In this document: one piece after another, positions 8,715-16,523 of the stretch | How positions within the stretch are numbered: position 1 is the stretch's first letter | How the letters are laid out: every line of letters starts with the position of its first letter | From: JBEKHI01 sp050012355 | Lineage (GTDB): Bacteria > Actinomycetota > Actinomycetes > Streptosporangiales > Streptosporangiaceae | DNA: 26,630 nucleotides | NCBI GenBank assembly: GCA_050012355.1 | Contig: JBEKHI010000062.1 | Location: 1 to 26,630, forward strand | Direction: 5' to 3' | Position numbers and translations under genes: made by a program | Notes under the pieces: generated by a model | What the model saw: the letters and a program-made list of their open reading frames with translations, nothing else | The model's database searches: none | What the model was told of the DNA's origin: nothing

Positions 8715-10295
8715 ATGCTAAGCCTTCGGGACATCCTCGATCTTGAGGTCGTCCGTCGCGGGCACCCTCGAGTCGTGGCCGGGGACCTGGATTCGCCAGT
8801 CCGGTGGGTGCACGCGATGGAACTGACCGACGTGGGCAGCCTGCTGCGCGGCGGCGAGCTGGTGCTCTCCACCGGCATCGCGCTGCCCGACGACCCGGCG
8901 GGGCTGGCGGCCTACGTGCGCGAACTGACCGCCGCGGGCGTCAGCGGGCTGGCGATCGAGCTGGGCCGCCGGTACGTGACTGAACTGCCGGAACCGCTGG
9001 TGACGGCCGCGGAAAACGCGGGCCTGCCCGTGGTGGCCTTCGAACATGAGATCCCGTTCGTCGAGATCACCGAAGCGGTGCACTCCCGGATCATCGACGA
9101 GTCGCTGGCCGAGCTGCGGGCGGCCGAGACCATCCATCAGACGTTCACCGAGCTATCGGTCGCTGGGGCGCCGACCGAGCAGATCGTGCAGGCCGCCGCC
9201 CGGCTGGCCGGCCGCCCAGTGATCCTCGCCGACCTGTCGCACCGCGTGCTCGCGTGCGCCGCGGCCGACGTGGGCGGGGTACTCGACGGATTCGCCGATC
9301 GCGCCCGTATCGCCATTTCGACCATAACGACGCGCACTGGTCTGTCCGGCAACTGGCTCATCACCACGGTGGGTGCCCGCGGCGAGGACTGGGGCCGGCT
9401 GTTCTTGTGCGACGGATCGGCGGACCCCGCCGACATGGTGCTGGTGGAGCGGGCCGCCACCACCCTGGCGCTCGGCAGGCTGCTGACCAGGCAGGCCGAG
9501 TCGCTGGAACGGCAGGCGCACCGGACGCTGATCACCACGCTGCTCTCGACGTCGCAGGGTGACGCTTCCGAGGCGGAGGCCCGGGCCCGCGCGCTCGGCG
9601 TACCGGTGACCGGCCGGCAACTGGTCAGCGCCGTGGTCAGGGTGCCGGACTCCGGTCCCGGTCTGTCCGCGCACGTGGCGGTGCTCGCCGCCGCCGAAAC
9701 GGTGGCGCAGGCGTGCCGCGCGGCCAGCGTCCCCGCCTTGGTTGGCTCGCTTGACGACGTGCGGGCCGGTGCGCTGCTGTCGCTGCCATCGGATTCGGAC
9801 GCCGACGCGGTCCTCGATAGCGTCGCGGGCGCGGTCGCCGCGCAACTGGATAGCTCGTTCGTCATCGGCGCCGGACCGGTGGTGACCACGCTGCGCGAGG
9901 CCCGCCAGTCGATGATCGATGCCCGTGAGGTGGCGGACGTCGCGTTCCGCGACCCCGACGGGCGGCCGTGGTACCGGTTGCCCGACCTGAGGCTGCGCGG
10001 CCTGCTCCATCTGCTCCGCGACGACGCCAGGCTCCAGGCCTTCGCCGAGCGGGAGCTTGGCGCGCTGCTCAGCTACGACGCCACGCACGGCACCGACCTG
10101 GTCACGACGTTGTCGTTGTTCTTGTCCTGCGGTGGCAACAAGGCGGCCGCCGCGCAGCGCGCCCACCTAGCCCGGCCCACCTTCTACCAGCGGCTGCGGC
10201 TGATTTCGCGGCTGCTGGACGTGGACCTTGACGATTCCGAGTCCCGCACCTCGCTGCACGTGGCGCTACTGGCGGTCAGCCGCGTGCCGCAATAG
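8715..10295 (+). CDS. PucR-family transcriptional regulator
   Basis: A 526-residue regulator of the PucR/CdaR family, which controls purine, pyrimidine, amino acid or sugar-acid breakdown. The N-terminal PucR sensory domain spans about residues 1-125 (LRDILDLEVVRRGHPRVVAGDLDSPVRWVHAMEL region). A middle region without clear motifs holds the GGDEF-like CdaR domain. The C-terminal helix-turn-helix is at about residues 455-520, with the typical block CGGNKAAAAQRAHLARPTFYQRL. It is transcribed away from the aminotransferase-dehydrogenase pair, and this family usually activates such a neighbour when the substrate is present. No ribosome site is visible before the ATG at 8715, so the mRNA may be leaderless or weakly initiated. 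The inducer is unknown. Confidence 0.93.
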   Translation: MLSLRDILDLEVVRRGHPRVVAGDLDSPVRWVHAMELTDVGSLLRGGELVLSTGIALPDDPAGLAAYVRELTAAGVSGLAIELGRRYVTELPEPLVTAAENAGLPVVAFEHEIPFVEITEAVHSRIIDESLAELRAAETIHQTFTELSVAGAPTEQIVQAAARLAGRPVILADLSHRVLACAAADVGGVLDGFADRARIAISTITTRTGLSGNWLITTVGARGEDWGRLFLCDGSADPADMVLVERAATTLALGRLLTRQAESLERQAHRTLITTLLSTSQGDASEAEARARALGVPVTGRQLVSAVVRVPDSGPGLSAHVAVLAAAETVAQACRAASVPALVGSLDDVRAGALLSLPSDSDADAVLDSVAGAVAAQLDSSFVIGAGPVVTTLREARQSMIDAREVADVAFRDPDGRPWYRLPDLRLRGLLHLLRDDARLQAFAERELGALLSYDATHGTDLVTTLSLFLSCGGNKAAAAQRAHLARPTFYQRLRLISRLLDVDLDDSESRTSLHVALLAVSRVPQ

Positions 10296-10337
10296 CCACA
10301 TATGTGGCATTCCCCGCAGGCCGGTGCTTTTCCGGGG
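10295..10337. terminator. Palindromes directly after the pucR-like gene
   Basis: A perfect 14-base palindrome, GCCACATATGTGGC, spans 10295-10308 and begins on the last base of the stop codon. A second weak stem (CCCCG at 10312-10316 with CGGGG at 10333-10337) encloses a T-containing loop. They could end transcription of the regulator gene. The first could equally be a protein-binding site. No classical T-tract follows. Confidence 0.35.
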
Positions 10338-10344
10338 CCCATGA

Positions 10345-10392
10345 ATGGCCCACCGCCGGGGCTATAGCGCTATCGATGGCCCATCGCTGGGG
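10345..10392 (+). repeat. Two direct copies of the dispersed 17-base repeat unit
   Basis: ATGGCCCACCGCCGGGG (10345-10361) and ATGGCCCATCGCTGGGG (10376-10392) are direct repeats with two differences, spaced by 14 bases that contain the palindrome ATAGCGCTAT (10364-10373). The second unit differs by a single base from the unit at 5733-5749, 4.6 kb away, where the repeat occurs as an inverted pair. The copies lie only between genes. This looks like a short interspersed (REP/MITE-like) element. How many genomic copies exist cannot be seen here. Confidence 0.75.
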
Positions 10393-10430
10393 TAAAGGAG
10401 CTCTTGTACACCCGGGCACGGCATGTTACT

Positions 10431-10457
10431 CTCAAATTGAGATCATCTCAAGATGAG
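10431..10457. promoter_or_regulatory. 27-bp palindromic operator over the start region of the NrtR-like gene
   Basis: The core TTGAGATCATCTCAA (10437-10451) is a perfect palindrome, and flanking CTCA and TGAG extend the symmetry to 10431-10457 with 11 of 13 positions matched per arm. It ends 13 bases before the likely start codon at 10471 and covers the putative ribosome site GATGAGG. A protein bound here would block both transcription and translation start, as expected for autorepression by the Nudix-type regulator. Confidence 0.65.
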
Positions 10458-10470
10458 GTTAACCAGCGCC

Positions 10471-11274
10471 ATGACGGACCAGCCGAACGAAGAAGAGTTC
10501 CTCGCGAGCTACGACCCGCGGGCCTTTCCGCCGGTCGCGGTCACGGTGGACGTCGTGGCGCTGACGATCAGGGACGGCGAACTGCACGTTCTGCTCGTCC
10601 AGCGCGGTGTTCCGCCGTTCGAGGGATGGTGGGCACTGCCGGGCGGCTTCGTGAAGGCGGGGATCACCGTCGACGAAGACCTGCAGGATGCCGCGCTGCG
10701 CGAACTCACCGAGGAAACCGGTCAGTCATCCGAGCGTTTCCACCTCGAACAGCTGGCGAGCTACGGCGCACCGGACCGCGACCCCAGGATGCGGGTCATC
10801 TCGGTCGCATACCTGGCGTTCGCCCCCGAACTGCCCGAGCCGCACTCCGGTGGCGACGCGGCGGACGCCGCGTGGGTCCCGGTCGATGCCCTTCGCCTCG
10901 CCGACGACGGCACCAACCAGTTGCCCGGTACGACCCGGCGGCTAGCGTTCGATCACGCGCGGATCGTCTCCGACGGTCTTGAGCGTGCGCGGTCCAAGCT
11001 CGAGTACACACCGCTCGCCACGGCGTTCGCGGGCGAGCAGTTCACCATTTCCGATCTTCGCGCCATCTACGAGGCGGTCTGGGGCGAACGACTGCACGCG
11101 GGGAACTTCCACCGGAAGGTGCTCTCCGTACCCGGTTTCGTGGAAAGCACCGGCGAGACAACCGATACCGGCGGGCCGCGCGGCGGCCCGAAGGCACGAA
11201 CCTACCGGGCGGGTGACGCGCGGCTGCTGCATCCGGCACTGCTACGCCCAGACCGAGAAGACGAAGTCCGGTAA
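10471..11274 (+). CDS. NrtR-like Nudix-domain transcriptional regulator
   Basis: A 267-residue protein (273 if the earlier in-frame ATG at 10453 is used) with an N-terminal Nudix domain and a C-terminal winged helix. This is the layout of NrtR, which binds ADP-ribose and controls NAD metabolism genes. Residues WWALPGGFVKAG start the Nudix region and LRELTEETGQ end it. The spacing inside the Nudix box is about four residues longer than the G-x5-E-x7-REUxEE pattern, so hydrolysis is doubtful, as in other NrtR proteins. The C-terminal part (FTISDLRAIYEAVWG onward, ending GPKARTYRAG) fits the winged helix. I prefer ATG 10471 because 10453 lies inside the palindromic operator. No NAD gene is adjacent, so its targets are unknown. 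Confidence 0.82.
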   Translation: MTDQPNEEEFLASYDPRAFPPVAVTVDVVALTIRDGELHVLLVQRGVPPFEGWWALPGGFVKAGITVDEDLQDAALRELTEETGQSSERFHLEQLASYGAPDRDPRMRVISVAYLAFAPELPEPHSGGDAADAAWVPVDALRLADDGTNQLPGTTRRLAFDHARIVSDGLERARSKLEYTPLATAFAGEQFTISDLRAIYEAVWGERLHAGNFHRKVLSVPGFVESTGETTDTGGPRGGPKARTYRAGDARLLHPALLRPDREDEVR

Positions 11275-11278
11275 CGGC

Positions 11279-11302
11279 CCGCTCCCCACGGGGGCGGAGC
11301 GG
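11279..11302. terminator. Bidirectional hairpin between the NrtR-like gene and the response regulator gene
   Basis: CCGCTCC (11279-11285) pairs perfectly with GGAGCGG (11296-11302) around a 10-base loop, five bases after the TAA stop of the NrtR-like gene. A second smaller stem (CGTCCG 11314-11319 with CGGACG 11330-11335) lies next to the end of the convergent response regulator gene. Together they fill the 62-base gap between convergent genes and are probable terminators, though without a strong T-run. Confidence 0.6.
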
Positions 11303-11336
11303 ACCGTTCGGTGCGTCCGATGACCCGTACGGACGA

Positions 11337-12011
11337 TCAGGTGTCCTCGTCGAACCCCTGCTCGATGGCGTAGCGAGCCAGTTCAACCCGGTTGTGCAAC
11401 TGCAGCTTGCCGAGCGTGTTCTGGACGTGGTTCTGCACGGTCCGGTGCGATACGACGAGCCGTTCCGCGATCTGCTTGTACGAGAGGCCCTTGGCGACTA
11501 GGCGCAGCACCTCGGTCTCTCGTCCGGTGAGACAGGGCGTGTCGGCGGGTGGGGCGGACACGGCGGCCAGCCGGCGATATTCGCCCAGCACGAGGCCCGC
11601 CATGCCGACCGTGAACACCGGATCGCCCGCGGCGGTGCGCGCCACCGCTTCGACGAGCTCCGCAGGCTTCGCGGATTTCACCAGGTACCCGAGGGCGCCG
11701 GCCTTCAGCGCGTCGAGCACGTCCTGCTGGTCCCCGCTGGCCGACAGCATCAGCACGCGGATCGCCGGATCGATGGCGATCAATCGGCGAACGACCTCCA
11801 CCCCCGGCAGATCCGGCAGCTGGAGGTCGAGAACGACGACATCGGGTCGGGCAGCCGGCGCCACTCGGATCGCTTGGGCTCCCTCGCCTATCACCGCCGT
11901 CACGTCGTATCCGGCCTCGACGAGGTCCCGGGCCACTGCGTCCCTCCAGATGGGATGGTCGTCCACCACCATCACGCGCACCGGGACGATATCCCGACCT
12001 GAGACGTTCAC
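11337..12011 (-). CDS. NarL/LuxR-family response regulator
   Basis: A 224-residue cytoplasmic response regulator. The receiver domain (about residues 10-125) has the acidic pair in VVDDHP (Asp17 and Asp18), the phosphorylated Asp62 in VVVLDLQLPD and the conserved Lys112 in YLVKSA. A C-terminal LuxR-type helix-turn-helix (about residues 158-215) reads LTGRETEVLRLVAKGLSYKQ then RTVQNHVQNTLGKL. The gene overlaps the histidine kinase stop by four bases (ATGA), so kinase and regulator are made together. It is similar in order and motifs to the actinobacterial MacRS pair, which is known in Streptomyces for effects on morphogenesis and antibiotic production. Applying that role here is inference. It ends the three-gene operon. 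Confidence 0.95.
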   Translation of the reverse strand: MNVSGRDIVPVRVMVVDDHPIWRDAVARDLVEAGYDVTAVIGEGAQAIRVAPAARPDVVVLDLQLPDLPGVEVVRRLIAIDPAIRVLMLSASGDQQDVLDALKAGALGYLVKSAKPAELVEAVARTAAGDPVFTVGMAGLVLGEYRRLAAVSAPPADTPCLTGRETEVLRLVAKGLSYKQIAERLVVSHRTVQNHVQNTLGKLQLHNRVELARYAIEQGFDEDT

Positions 12012-14068
12012 CGGCGGGCCTGAGGCACGCGGGGTACCCAGAACTCCACCTCGGTGCCTTCGCCCGGCCGGCTGTCGATGGTCGTCGTTCCGCCGCAGTC
12101 GGCGATCCGTCCGCGCATCGACTGGGCTATCCCCAGTCGGCCCGCCTCGGCGGCCTCGGCCAGCCGCTCCGGCGGGAATCCGGTGCCGTCGTCGCGAACC
12201 GTGACACGGACGCCGCCCTGCTCATCCTCCAGGAGTATCCAGACCCGAGCATCGGCGCCGGCGTGCTTGCGCACGTTGTCCAGGGCGGCCCGTACCGCCG
12301 CGACCACCTCCGCCGTGACGGCGGACGGCAACTCCACGGCCTGTGCGGGAGTGGCGACCTCGACGGCCGGGGCGGCCAGCGCCTGCAGCGGCCCGCGCAG
12401 GTCCGTGGCCGCTCTCTTGCCGTCGGTTGCCGCGCTAGCCTCGCTAGCCAGCAGCGAGCGCAGCGCCACTTCCTGCTCACCGGCGAGTGCGGCGAGCTCG
12501 CCGCCCTGCCCGCCGAGGTCCGGTCCTTCCCGCTGGACTAGCGCCAGCACCTGCAGCACACCGTCGTGGATCGAGCGGCCCAGCCGGTCCCGCTCGGCGG
12601 CGGCCGACTCCCGCCTGATCTGTTCGGCGTGCTTGCGCTCCGTGCTCCGAGCGGCCAGCAGCCGCGCGAGCCCCAGGCCGCTGATGGCTACGCCGGCCAC
12701 CAGGAACAGGATGGCCGCCGGGATCACGTCGTACTGCGACGTGGCGCCGAACTCGTCGGTCACCTGGATGGCCGACAGCCCGCCCACCGCGAGGACCCCC
12801 ACCAGCGGGCCGAGTACGGCCGGTAGCGCACCCTGGGCGGCCAGCGCCGGGGCGGTCGCGCCGGTCACCGCGCCGCCGACGGCGGCGCACAAGATAAGGA
12901 TCAGCGCCGAGGGGATCACGACATGCTGGGCCACCAGCTTCGCCGGGTCTCCCGTGGTCGCGTCGTATGCGATGAAAAGGATCAGCGCGGCGAGCACCGC
13001 GAGGGCCGCCGCGACCGGGATCCGCCACCGGACGCCCGCGACCGCCGCGCCGAGCGCGACCCCCGACAGCGCGACCAGCCAGCGCAGCTGATCATCTCCG
13101 GCGAGCGCGCCGAACGCGACGGTGACCGGCAGCACCGCCGCGACCTGGGCCACGGTGGCGGTGAGCGCCCCGGCCAGCGGCCACCGGCCGGCGAGGGCCG
13201 CCAGCATGGTCACCGCCACCAGGGCGACCACGCCAATCGCGTCCCCGTACGCGTCCTCGTGCCGGTAGAGCGTGGACCAGGTAGTCCCGAGCAGGCTCGC
13301 CATCCGCTGCATGGTGAGGAACGCCAGCATGACGGGCACGAGCACGGCCAGCGCCCCGGTCACGATCAGCCGGACCCGCCGCCACGGCCGGCTGCCGGCT
13401 GGGCCGACAGCCTCCGGGTCACCCTTCCGGTAGAGCCAGGCAGCTGGAGCGAGCCCGGCGAGGCCCGCCGTGAGCAGCGCGGTGTGCCAGGCGGCCGGGT
13501 GGTCCGACGAGAGCTCCCAGCTGGACCCCGCCATCATCGCGGAGCCCATCAGCCGGGACCCAAGCGCCAGCGCTACGACGACCGCGCTCCAGGGCGCCGA
13601 GGCGCGGGACAGTCCCTGGGCGCAGGCCAGCAGCGCGACGATCGCCAGGATGTACCCGGCGGCCGGCAGCTGCGTGACGACGTACAGCAGGGCCACCGGG
13701 TACCTGATAGAGAAATCCCACTCGCCGATGACGCCAGGCACGGCCATCAGCCCGGCCGCCGCAAGCAGGTATGGCCACCAGCGGAGCAGGCAGAGCCCGA
13801 CCGCCGTAACAGCCGCCGGCACCGCCGCCAGCAGCAAGTCCTGCCAGCCGTCGATGCCCTGCTGCGCGAACACGCCAGGAGCGATGCCGTCGGCAAAGGG
13901 GCTGTCGAGGAACGGCGGCACCGGGAATTCCCCAGACGGTGACGCGGCCACGGCGAGGAAGAGGCAGCCGGCCGCGGCGGCCAGCGCGAGCGGCAGCCAC
14001 CGTGACGACGGCACGGCGGCGCGAGCGGACGCGAACCGGGCCGTAATCACGTTCATGCCGGAGATCAT
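12008..14068 (-). CDS. Membrane histidine kinase, MacS-like
   Basis: A 686-residue sensor kinase. About 480 N-terminal residues are dominated by many hydrophobic helices (at least ten), leaving little outside the membrane. The cytoplasmic core follows, with phosphoacceptor His501 in RLGRSIHDGVLQVLALVQ, the N-box RAALDNVRKHAG (Asn near 597), the G1 box DDGTGF (near 626-631) and RLGIAQSMRGRI, GEGTEVEFW at the end. The HDGVLQVLALVQREG stretch followed by GEQE resembles the MacS subgroup. The frame is open upstream, but the start chosen is ATG 14068. It overlaps the carboxypeptidase stop (ATGA) and has GGGAGG 7 bases upstream. Coupling to a cell-wall peptidase suggests it monitors the envelope, which is inference. 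Confidence 0.92.
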   Translation of the reverse strand: MISGMNVITARFASARAAVPSSRWLPLALAAAAGCLFLAVAASPSGEFPVPPFLDSPFADGIAPGVFAQQGIDGWQDLLLAAVPAAVTAVGLCLLRWWPYLLAAAGLMAVPGVIGEWDFSIRYPVALLYVVTQLPAAGYILAIVALLACAQGLSRASAPWSAVVVALALGSRLMGSAMMAGSSWELSSDHPAAWHTALLTAGLAGLAPAAWLYRKGDPEAVGPAGSRPWRRVRLIVTGALAVLVPVMLAFLTMQRMASLLGTTWSTLYRHEDAYGDAIGVVALVAVTMLAALAGRWPLAGALTATVAQVAAVLPVTVAFGALAGDDQLRWLVALSGVALGAAVAGVRWRIPVAAALAVLAALILFIAYDATTGDPAKLVAQHVVIPSALILILCAAVGGAVTGATAPALAAQGALPAVLGPLVGVLAVGGLSAIQVTDEFGATSQYDVIPAAILFLVAGVAISGLGLARLLAARSTERKHAEQIRRESAAAERDRLGRSIHDGVLQVLALVQREGPDLGGQGGELAALAGEQEVALRSLLASEASAATDGKRAATDLRGPLQALAAPAVEVATPAQAVELPSAVTAEVVAAVRAALDNVRKHAGADARVWILLEDEQGGVRVTVRDDGTGFPPERLAEAAEAGRLGIAQSMRGRIADCGGTTTIDSRPGEGTEVEFWVPRVPQARR

Positions 14069-14652
14069 CCCGCATCCTCCCGGACCGCGCGCGGCTCCGG
14101 CGTGATCGGTGCCCCCGGGTGCGGCAGGCGGGCCGGCCGGCCGCCCGGCCGGTACTCGAAGTGCCACCACTCGTTGTCATAGACCCGGTACAGATGGTGC
14201 CTCGACCCGTAACGCTCTAGCCACCGGGCGCCCTCGACCGGCCGCACGTCCAAGGCGGTGCCGACTACGTGGCTCGACTCGTGCGGCGGCAGCGTCCACT
14301 TCATGGCGAGCCCGGGCGAGCCGGTACGGCGGACCGTGTCGGCGAACAGCCGCGCCTGGGCGTGCGCGTCGCGGTACCCGTCGGTCAGCCCGATCAACTC
14401 GCCGTGACGCCACAAAGCCTCTGTCCGCGCGGCCTCGAATGCGGCCCGAGCGGCCGGGGCCAGGCCGTCCAGGTTCTCGGCCGGGAATCGCGCCGCGAGC
14501 GCCCATTGGCAGGCGACCTGCCGTGCGCGGCGCGGCGCGACCACGAAGGCCAACGGCAGCAATGCGACCGAAAGCAGCCGCGTGACCAGCCGATAGAGGC
14601 GGTCGCGACGGCGCGTCGTCCGGCTTGGGCACGGCGTCGAGATAAGAAGCAC
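14065..14652 (-). CDS. M15-family D-alanyl-D-alanine carboxypeptidase (VanY/DacB type), membrane anchored
   Basis: A 195-residue zinc peptidase that should trim the terminal D-alanine of peptidoglycan stem peptides outside the cell. One hydrophobic segment near residues 24-39 follows an Arg-rich N-terminus and acts as signal anchor. Metal and catalytic residues are visible: His128 and Asp135 in SSHVVGTALDV, and Glu161 and His164 in EWWHFEY. The start is a GTG at 14652, without a clear ribosome site, so a somewhat different N-terminus is possible. Its stop overlaps the start of the histidine kinase gene (ATGA), making a peptidase-kinase-regulator operon. This coupling is the unusual point: the enzyme that acts on the wall is translated together with a sensor. 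Confidence 0.9.
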   Translation of the reverse strand: MLLISTPCPSRTTRRRDRLYRLVTRLLSVALLPLAFVVAPRRARQVACQWALAARFPAENLDGLAPAARAAFEAARTEALWRHGELIGLTDGYRDAHAQARLFADTVRRTGSPGLAMKWTLPPHESSHVVGTALDVRPVEGARWLERYGSRHHLYRVYDNEWWHFEYRPGGRPARLPHPGAPITPEPRAVREDAG

Positions 14653-14778
14653 GTGAACAAGTTCGCACGCAGATCACGTCCTGGGCCTGAGTACCCGTAC
14701 TCATCCTGGTGAATCGTGCCGCCCGCCGTCCCGGTCCTCGGCTACCGGACGGCTCGCACAGTGCGAGAACCAGGGCGG

Positions 14779-15938
14779 TCAGTCGAACAGCCCGAGGTCG
14801 ATCGAGTCTGCCAGCGCTCGGTAGCCGGCGTCGTTGCCGTGCAGGTGGTCGCCGAGGTCGAAGCCGGCCGCAACGCGAGCGGGGTCCTCGGGATCGCGCC
14901 ACACGGCGTCGAAGTCGAGGACCGCGTCGAACGCTCCGCTGCTCCGGATCCAGTCGTTGACGTGCTGGCGGGCTGCTTCACCGTCCGGGTGCTGGAGCCC
15001 GAACCGCCGTAGGGCGTGAGCGTGGCGCCGAACACCGCCACACCGTGCGCGTGCGCTCGTTCGACGATCTGCCGGTACGCGGCGATGACATCCGCCGTGC
15101 CGATCGGTGCATCGGTCGTCATGATCCCGGCGAACTCCGGGTCCACATCGCCGGGCGCGATGGAGTAGGCGATGTCGTTCATGCCCCCGAGCAGGACGAG
15201 GTGCGTCACCCCGGGCAATGCGAGCACGTCGCGGTCGAACCGGGCGAGGATCGACGCGCCGAAGCCGTCGTTGAGGAGACGATTGCCGCTGATGCCCTGG
15301 TTGGCGACGGCGAACCGGGCGGCGAGCTGCTCGGGCCAGCCGCCGCCGGCTGCGTTGGTCGCGCCGCCGCCGCCGTCGGTGACAGAACTGCCGATCGCGA
15401 CGATGCCCACGGCGGACTCGGGGACGAGCGTCTCGACGCCCGAGAGCAACGCCCGGCCGTCCAGAGGTTCGGCGGCGGACGGAAGGGCGGCGGCCGCCGT
15501 CTGGTCGCCGGGCATGATCCAGCCGGGCCCGGCGACGAGGTTGTGCCCGGTGACGTCCTTCACGCGTCCGGGCAGGTAGACGCTGACAACCACTGTGGCC
15601 AATGCCGGAACGACGAGATCCACCGGGTCGGAGATCGCGGGGGCTCCCGCCGGGACGTACATAGACGGGGTGCCGGCGAAGGTGAGGCCGCGGTCGCTGC
15701 CCGCCAGTATCGTCCCGTCCGGGCCCGCGATGCCCACGCGTGCTGCTCCGATCGTCACCCCGGTTCCGCCGAACTCGTTCGTGAACCGGATCCGGACCCG
15801 GCTGCCCCCGAAGCTGATGCGGACTTCTTGGCGCAGGGTCGCATCGGCGATGTCGGGGAGATCCTGATCAGCCCTCTGTGGTGCGGCAGCCCACGATCGG
15901 ACCCAGTGGCCGGCGGCGGCTTCAACGGTGCGCGTCAT
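14779..15938 (-). pseudogene. SGNH/GDSL-family hydrolase, frameshifted near the 3' end
   Basis: An esterase/lipase-like SGNH hydrolase gene. The start is ATG 15938 with a GAAGGA ribosome site; the longer open frame upstream to 16058 is not used. The first 310 residues read correctly, with the nucleophile block VGIVAIGSSVTDGGGG, block II GWPEQLAARF and block III HLVLLGGMNDIAYS. After GATLTPYGG the frame is wrong. In the next frame (from about 15008 down) the expected end appears: FGLQHPDGEAARQHVNDW through DLGDHLHGNDAGYRALADSI, which carries the catalytic Asp and His, then TGA at 14779-14781. One base is missing near 15006-15012. Either the gene is inactivated, because the frame read straight through lacks the Asp-His pair, or the sequence has an error. 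A signal peptide is not evident. Confidence 0.85.
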
Positions 15939-16008
15939 GACGAGTCCTTCCTTCAGCTCGGCACGACACCGGGTTGGTTGCTCTGCACGATCGCATCTCC
16001 TCAAATGT

Positions 16009-16056
16009 TGGAACCTTGTTCCAGAGACATGCCTGGAACGTAGTTCCAGGCATGTC
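16009..16056. promoter_or_regulatory. Two TGGAAC-N3-GTTCCA operators upstream of the SGNH hydrolase gene
   Basis: TGGAAC-CTT-GTTCCA (16009-16023) and TGGAAC-GTA-GTTCCA (16034-16048) are identical in both half-sites, and their centres are 25 bases apart. The second is the core of a larger perfect inverted repeat with 14-base arms (16026-16039 and 16043-16056) and a 3-base loop. They lie 70-120 bases upstream of the hydrolase ATG and just before a GTG at 16068 on the other strand. The size and symmetry fit a TetR-family repressor. Because of its strength, the longer repeat could also act as a hairpin. Confidence 0.7.
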
Positions 16057-16130
16057 AAGATGATCGTGTGAGCGAGAGCGAGCAGCGTCCGGGGAGCCGT
16101 CGAGAGGCATTCCCCGCGGGACGCGGACGC

Positions 16131-16484
16131 TCACGACCGGTCGTCGGCTGCCGGGCTTTCGGTGGTGGCGTAGAAGGTGTGGATTTGGATGAGGCCGTCG
16201 CGGATCACGAAGGTGTCGGTTCCCACGAGGTCATCTCTGCCGTCGCTGTGGGCGCGGAAGTTGACGTAGACGACCTCGCCCTGCACCTGGACCGAGGTTA
16301 CGTCCAGCGAGCCGATGAGCGGGAGGACCTGCTCGTAGCTCGCGCGGATGTGGTCGTGGCCCGAGCCGATGCCGGCAGGCCCGACAACAATCGCGTCCGG
16401 GGCGTAGTCAGTCAGGATCGCATCCAGGTCGCGGTCCAGCTCATGGCTCATGTGACGGTCGAAAACCTCGCGAGCTGTGGTCAT
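16131..16484 (-). CDS. SnoaL-like/NTF2-fold small protein
   Basis: A 117-residue protein of the NTF2-like (SnoaL) superfamily: a single cone-shaped domain used in many small cyclases, isomerases and ligand-binding proteins. The sequence shows the usual pattern: an N-terminal helix (REVFDRHMSHELDRDLDAIL), DYAPDAIVVGPAGIGSGHDHIR, then beta strands ending DTFVIRDGLIQIHTFYATTE. The specific reaction cannot be deduced. AAGGAG 6 bases before ATG 16484 supports the start. It is the last gene of a TetR - membrane protein - SnoaL set on the minus strand, 39 bases after the membrane protein stop, so it is probably controlled by that TetR repressor. Confidence 0.82.
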   Translation of the reverse strand: MTTAREVFDRHMSHELDRDLDAILTDYAPDAIVVGPAGIGSGHDHIRASYEQVLPLIGSLDVTSVQVQGEVVYVNFRAHSDGRDDLVGTDTFVIRDGLIQIHTFYATTESPAADDRS

Positions 16485-16523
16485 GGGACTCTCCTTGCTG
16501 TCGTAGTCAGTCGGGTCGCTAGG

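Noticed and set aside
14068..14170. N-terminal extension of the histidine kinase to 14170
   Set aside because: The extension lies inside the carboxypeptidase gene and is Pro/Gly/Ala-rich; ATG 14068 has a ribosome site and the common 4-base overlap.
15939..16058. 40-residue N-terminal extension of the SGNH hydrolase
   Set aside because: It would cover the operator palindromes; the ATG at 15938 has a proper ribosome site and the protein homology begins there.
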